Source of the DNA: Ceratopteris richardii
Lineage: Eukaryota; Streptophyta; Polypodiopsida; Polypodiales; Pteridaceae
Assembly: GCA_020310875.1 (NCBI GenBank)
Contig: CM035413.1
Coordinates: forward strand, 188,990,904-189,054,903
DNA: 64,000 nucleotides
Direction: 5' to 3'
Each line of letters begins with the position of its first letter. Position 1 is the stretch's first letter. The notes beneath the pieces were generated by a model. The model saw only the letters and a list, made by a program, of their open reading frames with translations, searched no databases and was not told the DNA's origin. Both the position numbers and the translations under genes were made by a program. Below, in pieces: positions 1-25,570 of the stretch.

Positions 1-1757
1 GCACATTTTCTGGAATTGCAACTATATAATAGGATGGTTGCAGGACCTGATCATAATTCTCTCACAATGGACCCCAACATTAATCGCTTAAGGGTCACCA
101 TTGGTTTGTGCAGATGAAGGGATTATTTGAATACTGGATCAGCAGAATATGCTGATAATATGGTACATTTGGGATCTAGGGAACATGCAAGTCTTTGAGG
201 GGAGAAGAAGTTTGGGTACTTTGCTGCTCCAGAGCTTACTTAAGAAATGTATTATTCACTCTAGTGACCATATGCCTTGAGATGTTTGGAACCACATTAT
301 CTATTTGACTAACCTTATCGCTGAGGGACATTTCACGGCGACTTGATTTCATGTACATATGCCATTAAAAGAACATGTTTTCTTAGAAATTTATGCATGT
401 ACGTTTGTATGCATGGATGTATGTATGTTTGTATGTGTGTGACTATGTATGGATGTATACACACATACAACAGATGAATGTCAAGAGGATTCTTTTATGT
501 AAGGCTAGTTTCAAATAAAAGCGGTGGAAACCATATATGAATTGCCTACGTTCCACCTGGAAATTCACAATAAATGTTTGTGCTTCCGCTCATCTCTTCA
601 CATATGAGAGTGGAACAGACTTCTCTCTCTGGCAGAAGTTTCTCTACCTCCATCCTGTGTGAATCGCACAGAACATGGTCATAGGTGACAGGACTCTTTT
701 TGTACTTCTCTGCAGAGAATGAAAACTTATTCTCTTTATTTTAAATTATTTTTGTTCCATGTGAAAAGTGGAACATTTCCAGGGCAGAATGGAAAGGTCG
801 GAACAAAATGCATGTTTCAGTTCTATGACATGGATCAGGAATAGCAATGTGCCGCCAGATCTATGTGAATTAATATGTCCGTGTGAGCACAATTTTTTCT
901 GCATGTTCTGCCTTATGTGAAATGAGCCTAACTTTTAATTCAAATCCTTCCAAGTTAGAAGTTGTACTGAAAAAGTAAAAGTTTCACATGCATGTATGTA
1001 TGTTTACACATAAACTATGTTTTCTTATCAGCCATATGCGTCAAAATACTGTATGCCTATCCAATCAGACAAATGACATGAAACATATGATTTTTAATGA
1101 CATACCTAATGTGCAAGAAGAAGACAGATACACATTACAGACACATGCTGGTTTTAAGAGTACACATACAAACCTTTTATTTGGGAAGATACCTGTTATT
1201 TATTATTATCATTTATAAGAGATCATAGTCCTAGTAGACTCAAGTAGAAGCAGCTTTATCATAGGCTCTAGAATCACATCACATACAGACACAAGTGTGT
1301 GCATGTGTGTGTGTGTATGTGTCTGTGAGTGTGCATGTTTGTGTGTGTGCGCGTGTGCGCACAGATGTGCATGTGTTTATACATGTGCGAATTCGCATGT
1401 GTACTCCTATTGATTACAGCCCACAGATACATTACTAGTTTTGGTGTGTTGACTCATTTCAAAAGATCATAATGTCCACATGAGCCTTCAGGCTTGGCGA
1501 TATAATTATTGCAATGTCAGCCTGAAAAATAAGGTCTAAGAAATAGTGTGCATGAGCTGCTTTCTCAGCACCCAAATACTGAGAATGATCTATGGTACAT
1601 GTACTCGTAAGTTCTTGAGAAAGAAAATCCTTACGTACATAAACGTATACACACATATACACAACATCCATCCATACACATACATACATCCACAGAAATG
1701 TATATATACATTCATCTACACATGTGACAGGAGAAAATAATATTTTACTCTTCTTAC
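1..1757 (-). other. NAT intron 7 sequence, no exon seen
   Basis: Non-coding sequence downstream of NAT exon 7 on the minus strand. I looked for the next NAT exon (family region beginning W-I/x-x-P-Y-P-x-Q-W-G) and did not find it, so the 3' half of the gene probably lies left of the window. The stretch holds short purine/pyrimidine runs and TG- and ATGT-rich microsatellites. No other gene is recognisable. Confidence 0.6.
1275..1392. repeat. TG-rich microsatellite
   Basis: Interrupted (TG)n run with alternating purine-pyrimidine sequence, including a GCGCG core near 1348. It lies in the presumed NAT intron 7. Confidence 0.75.
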
Positions 1758-14271
<12,514 letters not shown>

Positions 14272-15751
14272 GGGGAAACAAACCAGGTGCCCAGGCAACC
14301 AGCTACTATCTGTGTTTTAAGCGTGCTAAACTAAATCTTGTGAATGTTTTCCTTTCGTCAGAGGGGCACTCAAGCCGCAGCTACGATGCCCTTCCGAAGA
14401 TATGGTAACCGTAAGATATGGGTGAAGGTTATTGATAGTGCTTCGCCGCTTGCAGTTTGTTTGCGATCCTTAGCGGGACTTACTACCGTAACTGATGCTC
14501 GCTTTTTTTTTGTCAAGAAGAGAGCGCCACGAAAATTGCCTACCAGAAGCAATTCAAGATGAGACAATGGTAAGAAGCTCGAATTGTTCCCGCTTGCTTG
14601 ATCGGCAAGTTTCTAGAGTTCGACCAATTTTTGCATGCGCTGCGCGTGCAATGCCTCTAAACAGCTGCTTCAACAGGAAAACTTGACGAAAGAAGGGGAT
14701 GGACAGGGACACGGTAAAGATAGAACTGAGTAAAGGAGCTCGAGGAGAACGAAGTTCAAGCAGGACAGAGCTCCTGTGAGAAGTGGAGTGTAGGGAGGCC
14801 CAGGAAAAGCTAGCCCACTAAAAGGGAGTGTCATTACCCGAAAACTCGAGCGGAACAAATATTGAAATATGGGTGCGTGTAGTACAAAGGAAAGCAAGGA
14901 AAGCAATTAGCTCGTGAATCTTGATCTGCGGTTCGGACTAGGCATGGGAACGGAACAAGGGTTGTCGTTCATCGAATGGGCATGGCAACAGGGGATGTCA
15001 TTCACGGGACAGAAGAGAGAGGTCTTGAAGGGGGGCGTCCTCGTTGGCGAGGTAATGCGAGAAGCGGCAGCAGGAAGCAAGGTCGGAGAGTGGGGTTGGA
15101 ACTTGGGAAGGAGCTGATCCCAGGAGGCTGGCCTATCGCGATTCGCATGTGTGGTAGTTCCGATAGAAACAGGCCAACTACTCCTATTCCTGCCCAGCGA
15201 TTCAGATCCAGGTGGGTCAGACAGAGAGAGAAGCCATCTGGAGAAGGAGAACCCAGCTACCGGGACTTGAAAGACGCACGGGAGAAGAGCCACTCGGCAA
15301 TGATGAAGAGAGAAGCATCCACAGAAGAGAATACAATACACAAGAGAAACGATTCATTATAGTGCATGTGATCGTGAAAGATTGTGTATGTGCCTGTAAA
15401 GGACCTTTGATAGAATGAGTACCAGAGAATCTTGTGTCCCTCTGTACATCACAATAACAAGGAGGGAGACCGAAGATGATACAAAGGCTAGGGAGAAGAC
15501 TACCATGACGTGTGTGTGTTTGTATGCATAGTAAAAAGCAGAAAGGAAAAAGCGTCTAGAGAGAGAGAAGTTCTACATTTGTGCTGCCATATATATTGAC
15601 TGTGTAATGTGTATTTGCGCGGCCACATTTCGTCAGACCCCTTGAAGAGAGAGGGAAAGAAAGAGGTGGTATGCAGAGTCACATAGTGTGGCACCGGATT
15701 CAGTTCATAGTATGGATTTAGTTCACACAGCGGTAGTAGATTCTTGATTTT
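14272..15751. other. NAT upstream region
   Basis: Region 5' of the NAT start. It should hold the promoter and 5' UTR, but I can place neither. Short open frames here show no recognisable domain. Confidence 0.4.
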
Positions 15752-15948
15752 AAAACTTTCAAGTTATCGAGTGGGCGTGGTTTAGCGGATGTGTTTTTTA
15801 TTCATAAACTGATGGCCAAGATTCAAGTTCCGCTCAGGGTTGGATGCCTCAGAGTTTCTCAAGTTGGGTGTTTCTATTTTATGAGGTCAGATGTGTGTGC
15901 CTTTTCAAATTCATTGTACTCTCAAAAAAAAAAAAACTTTCAAGTTAT
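15752..15948 (+). mobile_element. SINE-1 (tRNA-derived) with target-site duplication
   Basis: Body about 15768-15935, plus strand. An A-box-like TGGTTTAGCGG sits near the 5' end and a B-box-like GATTCAAGTTCC downstream, the two parts of a pol III promoter. It ends in an A run after TTGTACTCTC. Flanked by ACTTTCAAGTTAT at 15755-15767 and 15936-15948, a 13-bp perfect duplication (longer if the A run is counted). Confidence 0.82.
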
Positions 15949-15991
15949 TTTATTGGTTCAACAATTTAAAGAACCAATCAAAAGTTATTGT

Positions 15992-16317
15992 CAGAATGGC
16001 ACATTTTTTTTTTTTTAATGAAGGTTCAGCCTAGGCCTACTCCCCCGGACTTTAACTTTGAAATTGCAACTGTACAAGGAAGGGCATAGTACCCATGGGA
16101 CCCCCTTATCCCACAAGAACAGGGGTTTACAATACTGGGTTAAACGGCGGTCAACACTACCGCAGAGATAGACAAACGGTGGCACTCAGCCACAATGCAA
16201 CATCATTCCAGATTACATGTCCCTTGCATGTTGCTGCCAGGGATTGAACCCTTGCCCCCGCCTCAAGAGACGAGAGGTCCAACCACTAAGCCAGCGAACT
16301 GGGACAGAATGGCACAT
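15992..16317 (-). mobile_element. SINE-2 (tRNA-derived) with 13-bp target-site duplication
   Basis: Body 16005-16304, minus strand. Reading the minus strand: A box GGCTTAGTGGTTGG near the start, B box GGTTCAATCCC about 50 bp later, then ~200 bp of tRNA-unrelated sequence and an A run of about 12. The flanking duplication is CAGAATGGCACAT at 15992-16004 and 16305-16317, perfect. About 300 bp, a typical plant SINE size. Confidence 0.9.
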
Positions 16318-16440
16318 ATTTGTTCCGAAGAGAAAGGCTCACTCAAAAAATGATAGGCCTAGAATTCTTTTCTTTTGAAAGCAAATCATATTGTGTCATA
16401 TAAAAGCGCTCATCGTATCGTCGCAACTTGATCTAGGTTG

Positions 16441-16538
16441 GCAAAACAACAATTTACATTAAACAACACTCTAATTGTCCTGTTTGTTGGCAAAACAACA
16501 ATTTACACTAAACAACATTCTAGTTGTCCTGGTTCTGA
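16441..16538. repeat. 49-bp tandem duplication
   Basis: GCAAAACAACAATTTACA begins both units, at 16441 and 16490, with several substitutions between copies. Confidence 0.85.
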
Positions 16539-17780
16539 ATATGCTGGATTTTGGTTGATAGAGAGAGAAGCTCGTAGAATTCTGAGTCGTTAGAAAGAGA
16601 GTGAGAAGACCCTTATAGAGGGGTGGGGCTTTGAGAAGACGATGGAATTTCAGTTGTTCAACTTCAGCGATATGTTGGTCTAAAGGAAAATAAAGAAAAA
16701 AAGACTTCTTGGCATCCATAAAGCAAAATGGTATAAAAAACCGTCTGCGGAACGCCATTAAAGAGGGCCAGACGAATGTGCTTTTTGCACTTGAAAGATG
16801 AGAGACAGAAGGAGAGCGACCAGGTTCTCTCTCTATACATGGAGAAACATCGAGAAAAAAAAAAAAATTTACAGGAACATCACAAGAGAAACTTCCTCTC
16901 CGGGACGATCATGTTTTGACTCCTCTGCTCGTAACTAGCGAAACAATGCTTTAAAAGATATGACAGGTCATATGGTACGCATTGTTGATTTTGAACGACC
17001 GTATCGTTTGTCTGATTTTATCGTGTTGGAAGGTAAATACGGATGCAGATGTTTGATGACCATTAGAAATTGAGGTGAAATTTCAAAGCTTAAGAATTAC
17101 ATGTAATGATCACTAGAAATTCTGTGGGTTGGTTAAGCACTAGTCTCTTGAAGTGGAACTTTTGAGTTCAACATCCGAATTGGATATGTAATGGCTTTGG
17201 TGAGTTGTAACCAATTGTGACCTTGTTTAACTCTTGTTTTGTGAGATACGAAGATATTATGCCCATTCATCTATATAATTGTTCTTTCCAATTTAAAGCT
17301 CTAGAGAATAGACGCTTGTCAAACCTCCATCTTTCTTTTTTTACTTGAAAGCTTATAAAATACATGGATTGATCTCCCTTCATGTTCATGGAAGCTTCAA
17401 GCCAATCAAAAAACATTGATGGTAAAAGGGTGAATGGTCTCTAGAGTATATTCTCTCAAAGAAGTCTTCATGTTTCCATTTTTGAAAAAAGTAAGATACA
17501 ATTCACACCATAAGATGGAAGAGGATAGACACTTCTTTTGTGTCGCAAGAGTGTTCGAATGAGACCATGCCAAGCTTCAAGGCAACAGATGCACATAATT
17601 TCATTCATGTACATAGCTAGTCGGCCAACCGAAATGTATATCGATTTTTCCTGGCCTTCTCTTTGTAGATCGGTTGTCCAAAAAATTATTTGAAAATGGA
17701 TTTGTGATTCCAAATGATAAAGAAGACACAAAAAGTTATTAGCCTTGGAGATCTCAAGCATGTGGAATGATCATATGTTG
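16539..17780. other. No recognised feature
   Basis: AT-rich sequence with short open frames and no domain I recognise. Confidence 0.5.
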
Positions 17781-18260
17781 TATGAAAGGTGAGTGTTTGG
17801 ATGAGAAGTTTTCCATATATCAAAGTAACTTTTTAACTATTCTAGATTCAATGAACTAAAAAACTACCTAAAATAAACTTAACATTATGTCCCTAAAAGG
17901 CCTATTCAGGAAAAATGGGAATTACACAGGATTTTGAGACAATTCTTTGTGTCCTAATGTTTTAGTTTTTGACTCATTCACACACCACAACATGTTATTA
18001 TCTCTTGATTGGAGTATATTAAACTGACACTTTAACATTAAGGATAATTTTTTTATAAATGGGGTATCAAGGTTGGGCTCAAACGTAAGAAATTAACATA
18101 GTAAGTAATATAAATGGGACTTGAATAATTCCCAAATTTCTTGAATAGGCCTTCTAAGGTTCTTAAATGTCTATAAGAGTTATACAAATTAGTGAAAACC
18201 AAAGAGAACTTATGTGTGAACTTCTACATCAAAATAGGGTATTTTGAACTTGCTCCAACA
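17781..18260 (-). mobile_element. Copia-0 3' LTR (left end uncertain)
   Basis: On the minus strand a purine-rich AACTTGAGGAG is followed at once by TGTTGGAGCAAG, the classic Copia polypurine tract and LTR start. This fixes the right end at 18260. The left boundary is a guess. Confidence 0.5.
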
Positions 18261-18424
18261 CTCCTCAAGTTCATCGTCCAATGCCTTTGAGACTTAACTT
18301 ATCTATGAACTTGAGAGATTCTTTTAGTCTAAGAGCTTTGTAAACATCATGAAATATAATGTTTGCATGCATGTAGTCCAAGTAAACTTCTATAGGCCTT
18401 TTTTTAAATTAAGTGATGATAAAC

Positions 18425-19082
18425 TTAAATAGGTCCACTTATTGCACGGTAGACCAGATTATTGGCAAGATAATTGCTAATAATATTGTCCCAATAAATT
18501 GTGGCACAATAAATATCATAATGAAGATCAACGAAAAGCTTCATTAGCCATGCTAACTCACATGTTGCATTGTTTCCACATGATGATTTCAATTCCAGGA
18601 AAGGATTTTTACTCACCAAGGCAACTCACCTTTAATTTATCATTGAGTTTCTCTTTAACATATTTACTTCCATCCATACCATCCTTTGTAATAATAAGCT
18701 CATCCACATAGATGCATACTACAATTATCTTGTCATTTTGATGACTCATATAAAGAGATGGATCGAATTGGAAAATCGAATATTGTTCTAAAAAAGATGC
18801 TCAAAACACTTTGTATGCCATGTCTTTGGCCCTTGCTTCAATCATTACAAAGCTTTGGTTAGTCTACATAGATAATCAAGGTGTCTTGAAGCAACAAAAA
18901 CTTCTAATTTATTTAGCTACATCTCTTCTTGCAGTTCACAATTAAGAATTGCATTGTTGACATCAAGTTGAAAGGTATTTCATTATTTAGATGCACATAA
19001 AGCTACAAATAGTCTCACAATGGTCATTATGGGAACCAAGTTGAAGGTTTTACCATAATCAAGACCATATGTTTGTGCATGT
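18425..19082 (-). pseudogene. Copia-0 RT and RNase H remnant
   Basis: Degraded pol of a minus-strand Copia element. RNase H traces at 18425-18620 (CELAWLMKLF, YWDN, LANNLVY). RT traces further right: a YVDE version of the YVDD box near 18690, and at 18950-19082 QTYGLDYGKTF and the IPFQLDVNNAIL block. The reading stops exactly where CACTA-A begins at 19083. The preceding RT segment reappears at 33584-33830. Confidence 0.75.
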
Positions 19083-19864
19083 CACTACAACATATGAGGG
19101 GGCATACCGACGATCACTCCTCGGCATTGGTATGATCGTTGAAAATATCTCTAAGGATCTCGTTATGCATATCGACAATCACTTGATCATTGGTATGACC
19201 GTTTAAAACGGATCGTTGATATTGGTTGTCATTGCCAGTATATACGTCGGTATAAGCATTGCTAATTTGCTAAAATTATCGATGCACATATCGGCGATTA
19301 TACTGATGCATATACCAACGCATATATCGGTGCCATCTTTTAAACATACAAGGACCCGAGAGCAAAAAATCAACATTTTGCACATCATCTGAAATGAGCA
19401 CTGCTTTTGTCAAACTTGCGTGCACGAACTGAATTGTGACTTGCATTGTCTTGTGCACACACACACACAAATATATCTCTCTCTCTCTCTACATAAACAC
19501 ACACACACACACACATAGACACATGCATATATACACACACACATAGACACATGCATATATACACACACACATACACATACACATACACATATATGCACAT
19601 GCATACATACACACACATATACACACATGCATACATACACAGATACACATATACACACATGCATACATACACAAACACATATACACACATGCATACATAC
19701 ACAAACACATATACACACATGCATACACATACATATGCATACATACATTCACACACATACATACACACACATACATACACATATACATACACAAACATAC
19801 ACATACATACACATATACATACACAAACATACACATACATACACATATACATACACAAACATAT
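19083..19864 (+). mobile_element. CACTA-A, 5' part
   Basis: Begins CACTACAACATATGAGG, then subterminal repeats around (T)CGGTAT/ATACCGACG. About 440 bp of this matches, on the opposite strand, the right end of CACTA-B down to a CACACA/CTCTCT tract. Interrupted at 19865 by Gypsy-1. En/Spm-type TIR and repeats identify the superfamily. Confidence 0.8.
19457..19864. repeat. CA/CATA-rich microsatellite in CACTA-A
   Basis: About 400 bp of (CA)n, (CATA)n and CATATACACA variants, with a short CT run near 19477. It explains the long Tyr/Cys/Val and Thr/His open frames here, which are not genes. Confidence 0.9.
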
Positions 19865-20364
19865 TGTTATACTTTGTGGAATAATGGAATGTTAAATGGA
19901 TTTTAATGCCTTGAGGTTTTTAATGTGTTTCTTGTTTTGATTTAGAAGGTGAAGATTCATGGGGGTGTGAATGCGCATGGAGTTATTCAAATAGTTTTGG
20001 AGATATTTAGAAGAATATTTAAAAGATAGTATTTTTAGAAGATAGTATTTTTAGTTATTTTTGTAAAAACAATAGATGGCTTTAGAAAGCAATGTTTTTG
20101 TAAAAATAGGAAATCACGATTTTATAAATAAAGCAAAAGCACGCTTTTCAATGCATCGCTCTCATGTATCTTCTATTCAAGATGTAATAAGAAATACCTA
20201 TAAATACACATGCTCTGATAAACTCATCCATCAGAGTATGTGGGGGGAGATTGTACCCAATCTGGTGTCAAGTCTCTTGTCTCTTTCTATTCTTTGAGTA
20301 CTTTTGTGCGATTTCATTTATGTACTATCCTTTGCATACATGCATCTGGGGGATCCGAAGGTCA
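19865..20364 (+). repeat. Gypsy-1 5' LTR
   Basis: Starts TGTTATACTTTG and ends about 20364 before the primer site. A TATA-like CTATAAATACAC lies near 20199. The first ~80 bp match 30765-30843. Confidence 0.8.
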
Positions 20365-20368
20365 ATAG

Positions 20369-20381
20369 TGGTATCAGAGCC
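20369..20381 (+). other. Gypsy-1 primer-binding site
   Basis: TGGTATCAGAGCC, complementary to the initiator Met-tRNA 3' end as used by many plant LTR elements; four bases after the LTR. Confidence 0.85.
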
Positions 20382-20460
20382 AAGGCACGTCTACGGAGGT
20401 GTATGTATCGGCAATTTTTTCAACCATCCGGTCCAGAACTAGGCTTTGGTTCTCTACAGA

Positions 20461-21194
20461 TGGCCATGGACCCTACCCAAAATATCAACGATCTTACCCG
20501 AGGTACCAATCGAGCAACAATTAGAGCTTTTGCGGCATGAACGCCAACATGTCCAAAACAAGATTAAGGAATGTGATGCTTCACTGTAACAACTGCAAAT
20601 TGATGATAATAATCTAGTTAGGGTGATGAAGGCCATTATTATCGCCCAAGAACAAGGCATGCAGTCCAACATTGGTGCTAAAAATTTCCAATTTTCACGA
20701 TTCGGTGGGCAAAAGGATGGCCAATTTGTTCTTTCATGGTTATCTTAGTTTGATGACTTCTATTCTGATGAATCATACTCTGAAAGTGAAAAAGTGAAAT
20801 TTGTAACTAACTATTTGGTGGGTAAGGCTCAATTATGGTGGAATGTTCTATGCAATAGCACTGACCGCCCTATCGCATGTGATGCATTTCAAAAGAAAAT
20901 CAAGGATTCCTTCCTTCCTCCCCAGTTCTGCCTACATGCTCGACGATCATGGACAACTTTTGAGTGGAAAGATAGAGATATTATTTATATCTACATATAT
21001 CGAATGTTTTTGGCGATGACAATAACTTATTCATTTGCTTGAAACGATTCTTAAAGATACCTTGCAAAGAAAGTATGAAGATGGTCTAGAGATGGGGATC
21101 CAAGATAAACTCAACACTCGACATCCTGCAACTTTCTATGAAGCTATTGTTTTTGCACATGATGCTGAAAAAGAGTTTCAATCCATCACCAAGT
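20461..21194 (+). pseudogene. Gypsy-1 gag, first part
   Basis: Capsid-like sequence with the retrotransposon gag core (KVKFVTNYLVGKAQLWW) at about 20790-20840 and later KEFQSITKL. Several stops and at least one frameshift near 21035. It ends at the Copia-1 target site CAAGT (21190-21194). Confidence 0.75.
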
Positions 21195-21493
21195 TGAAGT
21201 ACTTCAATGGCGATACACCATAATGCGCTCTCCTTCTCAAGAGCTCCATGATGATATCCTCAGAGTAGAAAACTGAGCTCCTAAGGCTACACACAATACT
21301 TCATACCGAAGCTTCAGAATACGCAAAAAAACACAGTACACAGGGAGCACAAAAATAGACTTCTTAGGTCTTACAAATGCGGTTGAACTTATAGTTTGTG
21401 ACTGACCAGGTCACTAATATGTTTTATTAAAGAACATATACTAAGAAGTGTCCAGTGGCCATTTGGTCTTTCACATGGACACTAACGGTAACA
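21195..21493 (-). repeat. Copia-1 3' LTR
   Basis: 299 bp, pairs with 26874-27171. Confidence 0.92.
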
Positions 21494-21507
21494 ATCTCCC
21501 ACTAAAG
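21494..21507 (-). other. Copia-1 polypurine tract
   Basis: Minus strand AGTGGGAGAT just before the 3' LTR. Confidence 0.8.
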
Positions 21508-21640
21508 GCCAATATGGCCAAAGTAACTATGGGAGAAAAATAAAGAATGATAAAGAATACGTGAGTGTAAGTATACAAACTATACCTCCCACCTGATGGG
21601 CATGTTACAGAGCATACAAGTGACTGTGTAAGATCAAGAA

Positions 21641-23550
21641 TCAAGTAACCTCCATCAAGTTACAATAGTGTAGAAAGTTATCCTGTGGTAGAGCTTTAGT
21701 CAAAGCATTTGCAGCATTATCTCGAGTGTGAACCTTCTCAAGAATAATGTGCTCAGTGGCTAAGCAATCTCGAATGAAGTGATACCTCACCTCAATGTGC
21801 TTGGTCTTTGCATGATAGACCAGATTCTTAGCCAAATCAATGGCACTCTGACTATCACGGAGCAAACGAGGTACATGCTGAGATAAACCCATATCATAAG
21901 CAAGATGAGAAAGCTACAAAGCTTCCTTACATGCCTCACTTGTTGCAACATACTCTGCGTCTATGGTGGAAACAACTGTACATTCTTGAAGATGAGATCT
22001 CCAAGAGATTGCACCTCTAGAAAAATATGTACCCTGATGTTGAGTTACGATTGTCTACACAACCAACATAGTCAGAATCTGTGTAACCAACAATGGATGC
22101 TTTCCCTCTACCTAAGCATAGACCCTTGTCCTTAGTGCCACTCAAATATCTTAAAATCATCTTGGCCGCTTCCCAATGTTTCTTGCGAGGATTAGATATA
22201 TATCTACTGACAACTCCCACTACAAATGCAATGTCTGGTCTCATAGCTACCATAGCATACATGAGACTACCAACAGCAGACTGATAGGGAATTTCGGTCA
22301 TGAAATCTTTTTCCTCATCTAATTTGGGGCAATCATCCTTGCTCAATTTCACATATGTGGGTAAAGTTGTACTTAATGCCTTTCCACCCTGCATATTGAA
22401 CTTGTGAAGTACTTTGGATATGTACTCACTTTGACACAAGTATATGCATCTTTTACTCCTATCATGAGTAATGTGCATGCCAAGAATATGTTTGGCATCC
22501 CCCAAATCCTTCATATCAAATGTCTAACTCAACTTCTTTGTTAGAATTGACAAATCATAAGAGGACTTCCCAGCAATCAACATATCATCGACATAAAGTA
22601 TCAAACATATCAATCTGTCATTTGAGCATCTCTTTGTGTAGAGACAATGATCCTCATTACTTTGAGAATAGCCTTGAGACTTCATAAAAGCATCAAACTT
22701 TTGGTACCATTGTCTAGGGGAAGTCCATACAAGCTCTTCTTAAGCTTACAAACTAGACTATCCTTGCCAAGAACTACATAACCCTTTGGTTGTTCCATAT
22801 AGATCTCATCTGTAAGATCTCCATGCAAGAAAGTAGTTTTCACATCCATTTGGACTAGCTCTAAGTCCTCCATTGCAATGAATCCAAGCAACATGCGCAA
22901 GGTAGTCATCTTGACCACTGGAGAGAAGATTTCCTCGAAATCAACACCATGTTGTTGCTTAAAACCCTTTGCAACAAGTCGTGCTTTATACTTTGGAGAA
23001 GCACTATCTGATGTGAATTTCAGCTTATATACCCATTTACATGGTAAAGCTTTCCTAGCCTTTGGCAAAGGTACTAAATCCCAAGTACCATTCTTGTGAA
23101 TAGAATCCAACTCACTCTTCATGGCACACTCCCACTTGACATGATCCTTTGTCTGCATAGCCTCTTTGTAGCAAGAAGTCTCACCGGCATCTGTTAGCAT
23201 AACAAAATCTAAACTTGGAACATATCTATTAGGTGGATGTGAGACATGTCCAGAATGTCTCAATGGTTGTTGAATAGGAACATGTGCAGACTGATCTGGA
23301 TGGACATTCTCTCAATGAACATCCCTATGTGCAGCATTTTTATGCATGCTAATCGGAGGACTAGTATCCTCAAACACCACTCTTCTCACTTCAACCTCCT
23401 TAATGGGCTGCTTATGCATCTTAGACTCGTTAAAAATGACATCACTACTTCTAATCACTGATCGTGCTTCAAGGTCCCATAAGCGATATCCAAATTGTCC
23501 TTCTCGACCATATCCAAGAAAAATGCATTTTTTTGACTTATGGTCCAACT
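21641..23550 (-). pseudogene. Copia-1 reverse transcriptase and RNase H
   Basis: RT: WECAMKSELDSIHKNGTWDL, ARLVAKGFKQQHGVDF, VQMDVKTTFLHGDL, and the intact YVDDM box near 22585-22600. Then MKDLGDAKHILGM, RPDIAF and YTDSDYVGC. RNase H: DSQSAIDLAKN, HIEVRYHFIRD, ALTKALP. At least three frame breaks (near 22670, 22520 and 21900) make it a pseudogene. Confidence 0.88.
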
Positions 23551-23634
23551 TTTGTTTAAGATTCTTGGGTATATGAACATATGCTTCACACCCAAAAACT
23601 CAAAGATGATCATATATGGTGGCTTCCCTGTCCA

Positions 23635-24690
23635 TCACTCTTGTGCGACTTTCAGACCTTTGGCAGTACTAGGTGAAAGGTTAATCACATGAACTGCAGT
23701 CAATACTGCTTCTGCCCAAAAGCCTTGTGAGAGCTTTGCATGATGCAACATAGAGACTAATCGATCTTGAATAGTTCTATTCATTCTCTCAACTACACCA
23801 TTCAATACTCGGGTATAATGAGTTGTAAACTCTCTACGATTCCGTCTAGACTGACATAAAAGGCTGAATTCATGTGAGGTATAATCACCCCCATTATCTG
23901 AACGTAAAGCCTTATGCTTAGTTCCTTTTTCAGACTCAACTGAAGCAAGCCATTTTTTGAAAGTAGGGAATACCTCATCCTTCGATTTGATAGGATATAC
24001 CCAAATTTTTCTAGTAGCATCATCTATGAAAGTGACAAAGTAAAGAGAACCACCTAAGGACCTAGTGGTCATAGGACCACACACATCTGTATGAATGAGA
24101 TCTAAAGGCTGAATTGAAGAGTCAATGTGCGTTCTATGCACATTTCGAGTTTGCGTTCCATATTGACAATGCTCACAAAATGAAAAATCAGAGAAAGATA
24201 ACACAGGTAAGTAGCCAGAATGAGAAAAATTTTCCATTCCACTACGAGATATATGGACCAAGCGACCATACCAAATACAAGCCATAGGCTGTTTAGTAAC
24301 AGCTAACAAGTGTTCTTTCTGTGATACAAATAAAGGATAAAGTGAGCCAACTTTGCTTCCTTTTGCAATAACCATATTCCCCTTTGCTATGCAAAAGGAC
24401 TGAGCATAGAAGACCACCTTGTAACCAAGGTCATCAAGTTGACCAACTGACATCAAACTACGTGACAACTGAGGTACATGGCATACATTATGCATAATAA
24501 ATTTTGAACCATCAATGAACTGCACAACCACATCTCCAATCCCCACAACATCATACTGGTAAGAATCACCAAGTCTCAAGGTACCAAGGGAATTTGCTAC
24601 ATAATTAGAGAACCATTCTCTATGTGGTGTCACATGGAAAGAAGCACTAGAATCTAGCAGTCAGGTGTGGAAAAGAGAATCAGCCATAGA
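23635..24690 (-). pseudogene. Copia-1 protease remnant, GAG-pre and integrase
   Basis: Protease site near 24655 reads DSSAS instead of DSGAS, then FHVTPHREWF. GAG-pre/zinc region: WYGRLVHIS and CEHC. Integrase core: IHTDVCGP, LRSDNGGDY and VVERMNRT keep Asp-Asp-Glu. Long open frame of 332 codons. The break to the RT half lies near 23630. Confidence 0.85.
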
Positions 24691-24791
24691 GCCTCAGGTG
24701 GCACAATACTATAAAGTGTCAACACATCAACATCATCAGAAATAGCATTAATTTCTCCAATCTTCATAGTTGAGGTAGATGGTGCAGGTAA

Positions 24792-25570
24792 CTATTTGAC
24801 ATGCCCATCAATATTTTGTCCTTTACCTTTAGCATTCTTTAATGCATAAGAGTCTTTCTTCATGTTTCCTTTCTTATGACAATAATGGCATTCGATATCC
24901 CTCTTCCTTGATTTACTTCTACTCTTATTCCGTTGACCATTCTTTTCCTTGTTCTTGCTCCTACCACGTTGTTGATTCTTTCCTTGGTAAGAATCACGAA
25001 CATTATATGCATCTCCACTCTGATCGCCAACCATAGACTTTCTACAAATCTCCTTACTCAAGAGTGCTCCACATATGTCATCATAGATGAGTTTACCACT
25101 AGCTATGCAAAATGTATCCCATGATGACGGCAAGGTGCATAGCAGCAATACTACTTTCATTTCATTATCCATATTCATTTTCTGAGCTTGTAACTGAGAG
25201 AATATAGCATCAAATTTGTTTAGATGAGAAGCAACACTATATGTGTCCTTCATATGAAGGTCATATAATTTTTTCATGAGATAGACTTTATTTGATGCTG
25301 TCTCTTTTTCATATGTATTGCATAACTTCTTCCAAATCTCCTCTGTGCGTTCACAGTCTAATACTATAAAGTAAACATTATATTCTAGGTGTAAGCGAAT
25401 GGTAGACCTGGCCATTTCATGTAACTCATCCCAATCATCTTCATCCATGTCAGTAGGCTTCTTTGAAATTCCATTTACTGGCTTCCATTGCCTCCTTTGA
25501 ATCAACACATCTTTAATTTGATTCTTCCATAGAGCAAAGTTTGTTCCATCAAATTTTCAGATCTCAAAAT
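24792..25570 (-). pseudogene. Copia-1 gag
   Basis: UBN2-type gag: FDGTNFALWKNQIKDVL, then WDELHEMARSTIRL, KLCNTYEKE, LLCTLPSSWDTF, and a basic tail with a degenerate knuckle CHYCHKKGNMKKDS (His and last Cys lost). A stop interrupts the N-terminus near 25567. Confidence 0.82.

Noticed and set aside
14907-15362. A protein gene divergent from NAT (144-codon and 128-codon frames on opposite strands)
   Set aside because: No domain, no splice or codon signal favouring one strand; the two frames simply overlap.
17468-17761. A 97-codon minus-strand ORF
   Set aside because: No recognisable domain; could be retroelement debris but I cannot support it.
19385-19895. Several 100-150 codon open frames rich in Cys/Val/Met/Tyr or His/Thr
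   Set aside because: They are translations of CA/CATA repeats in all frames, with no codon structure or domain.
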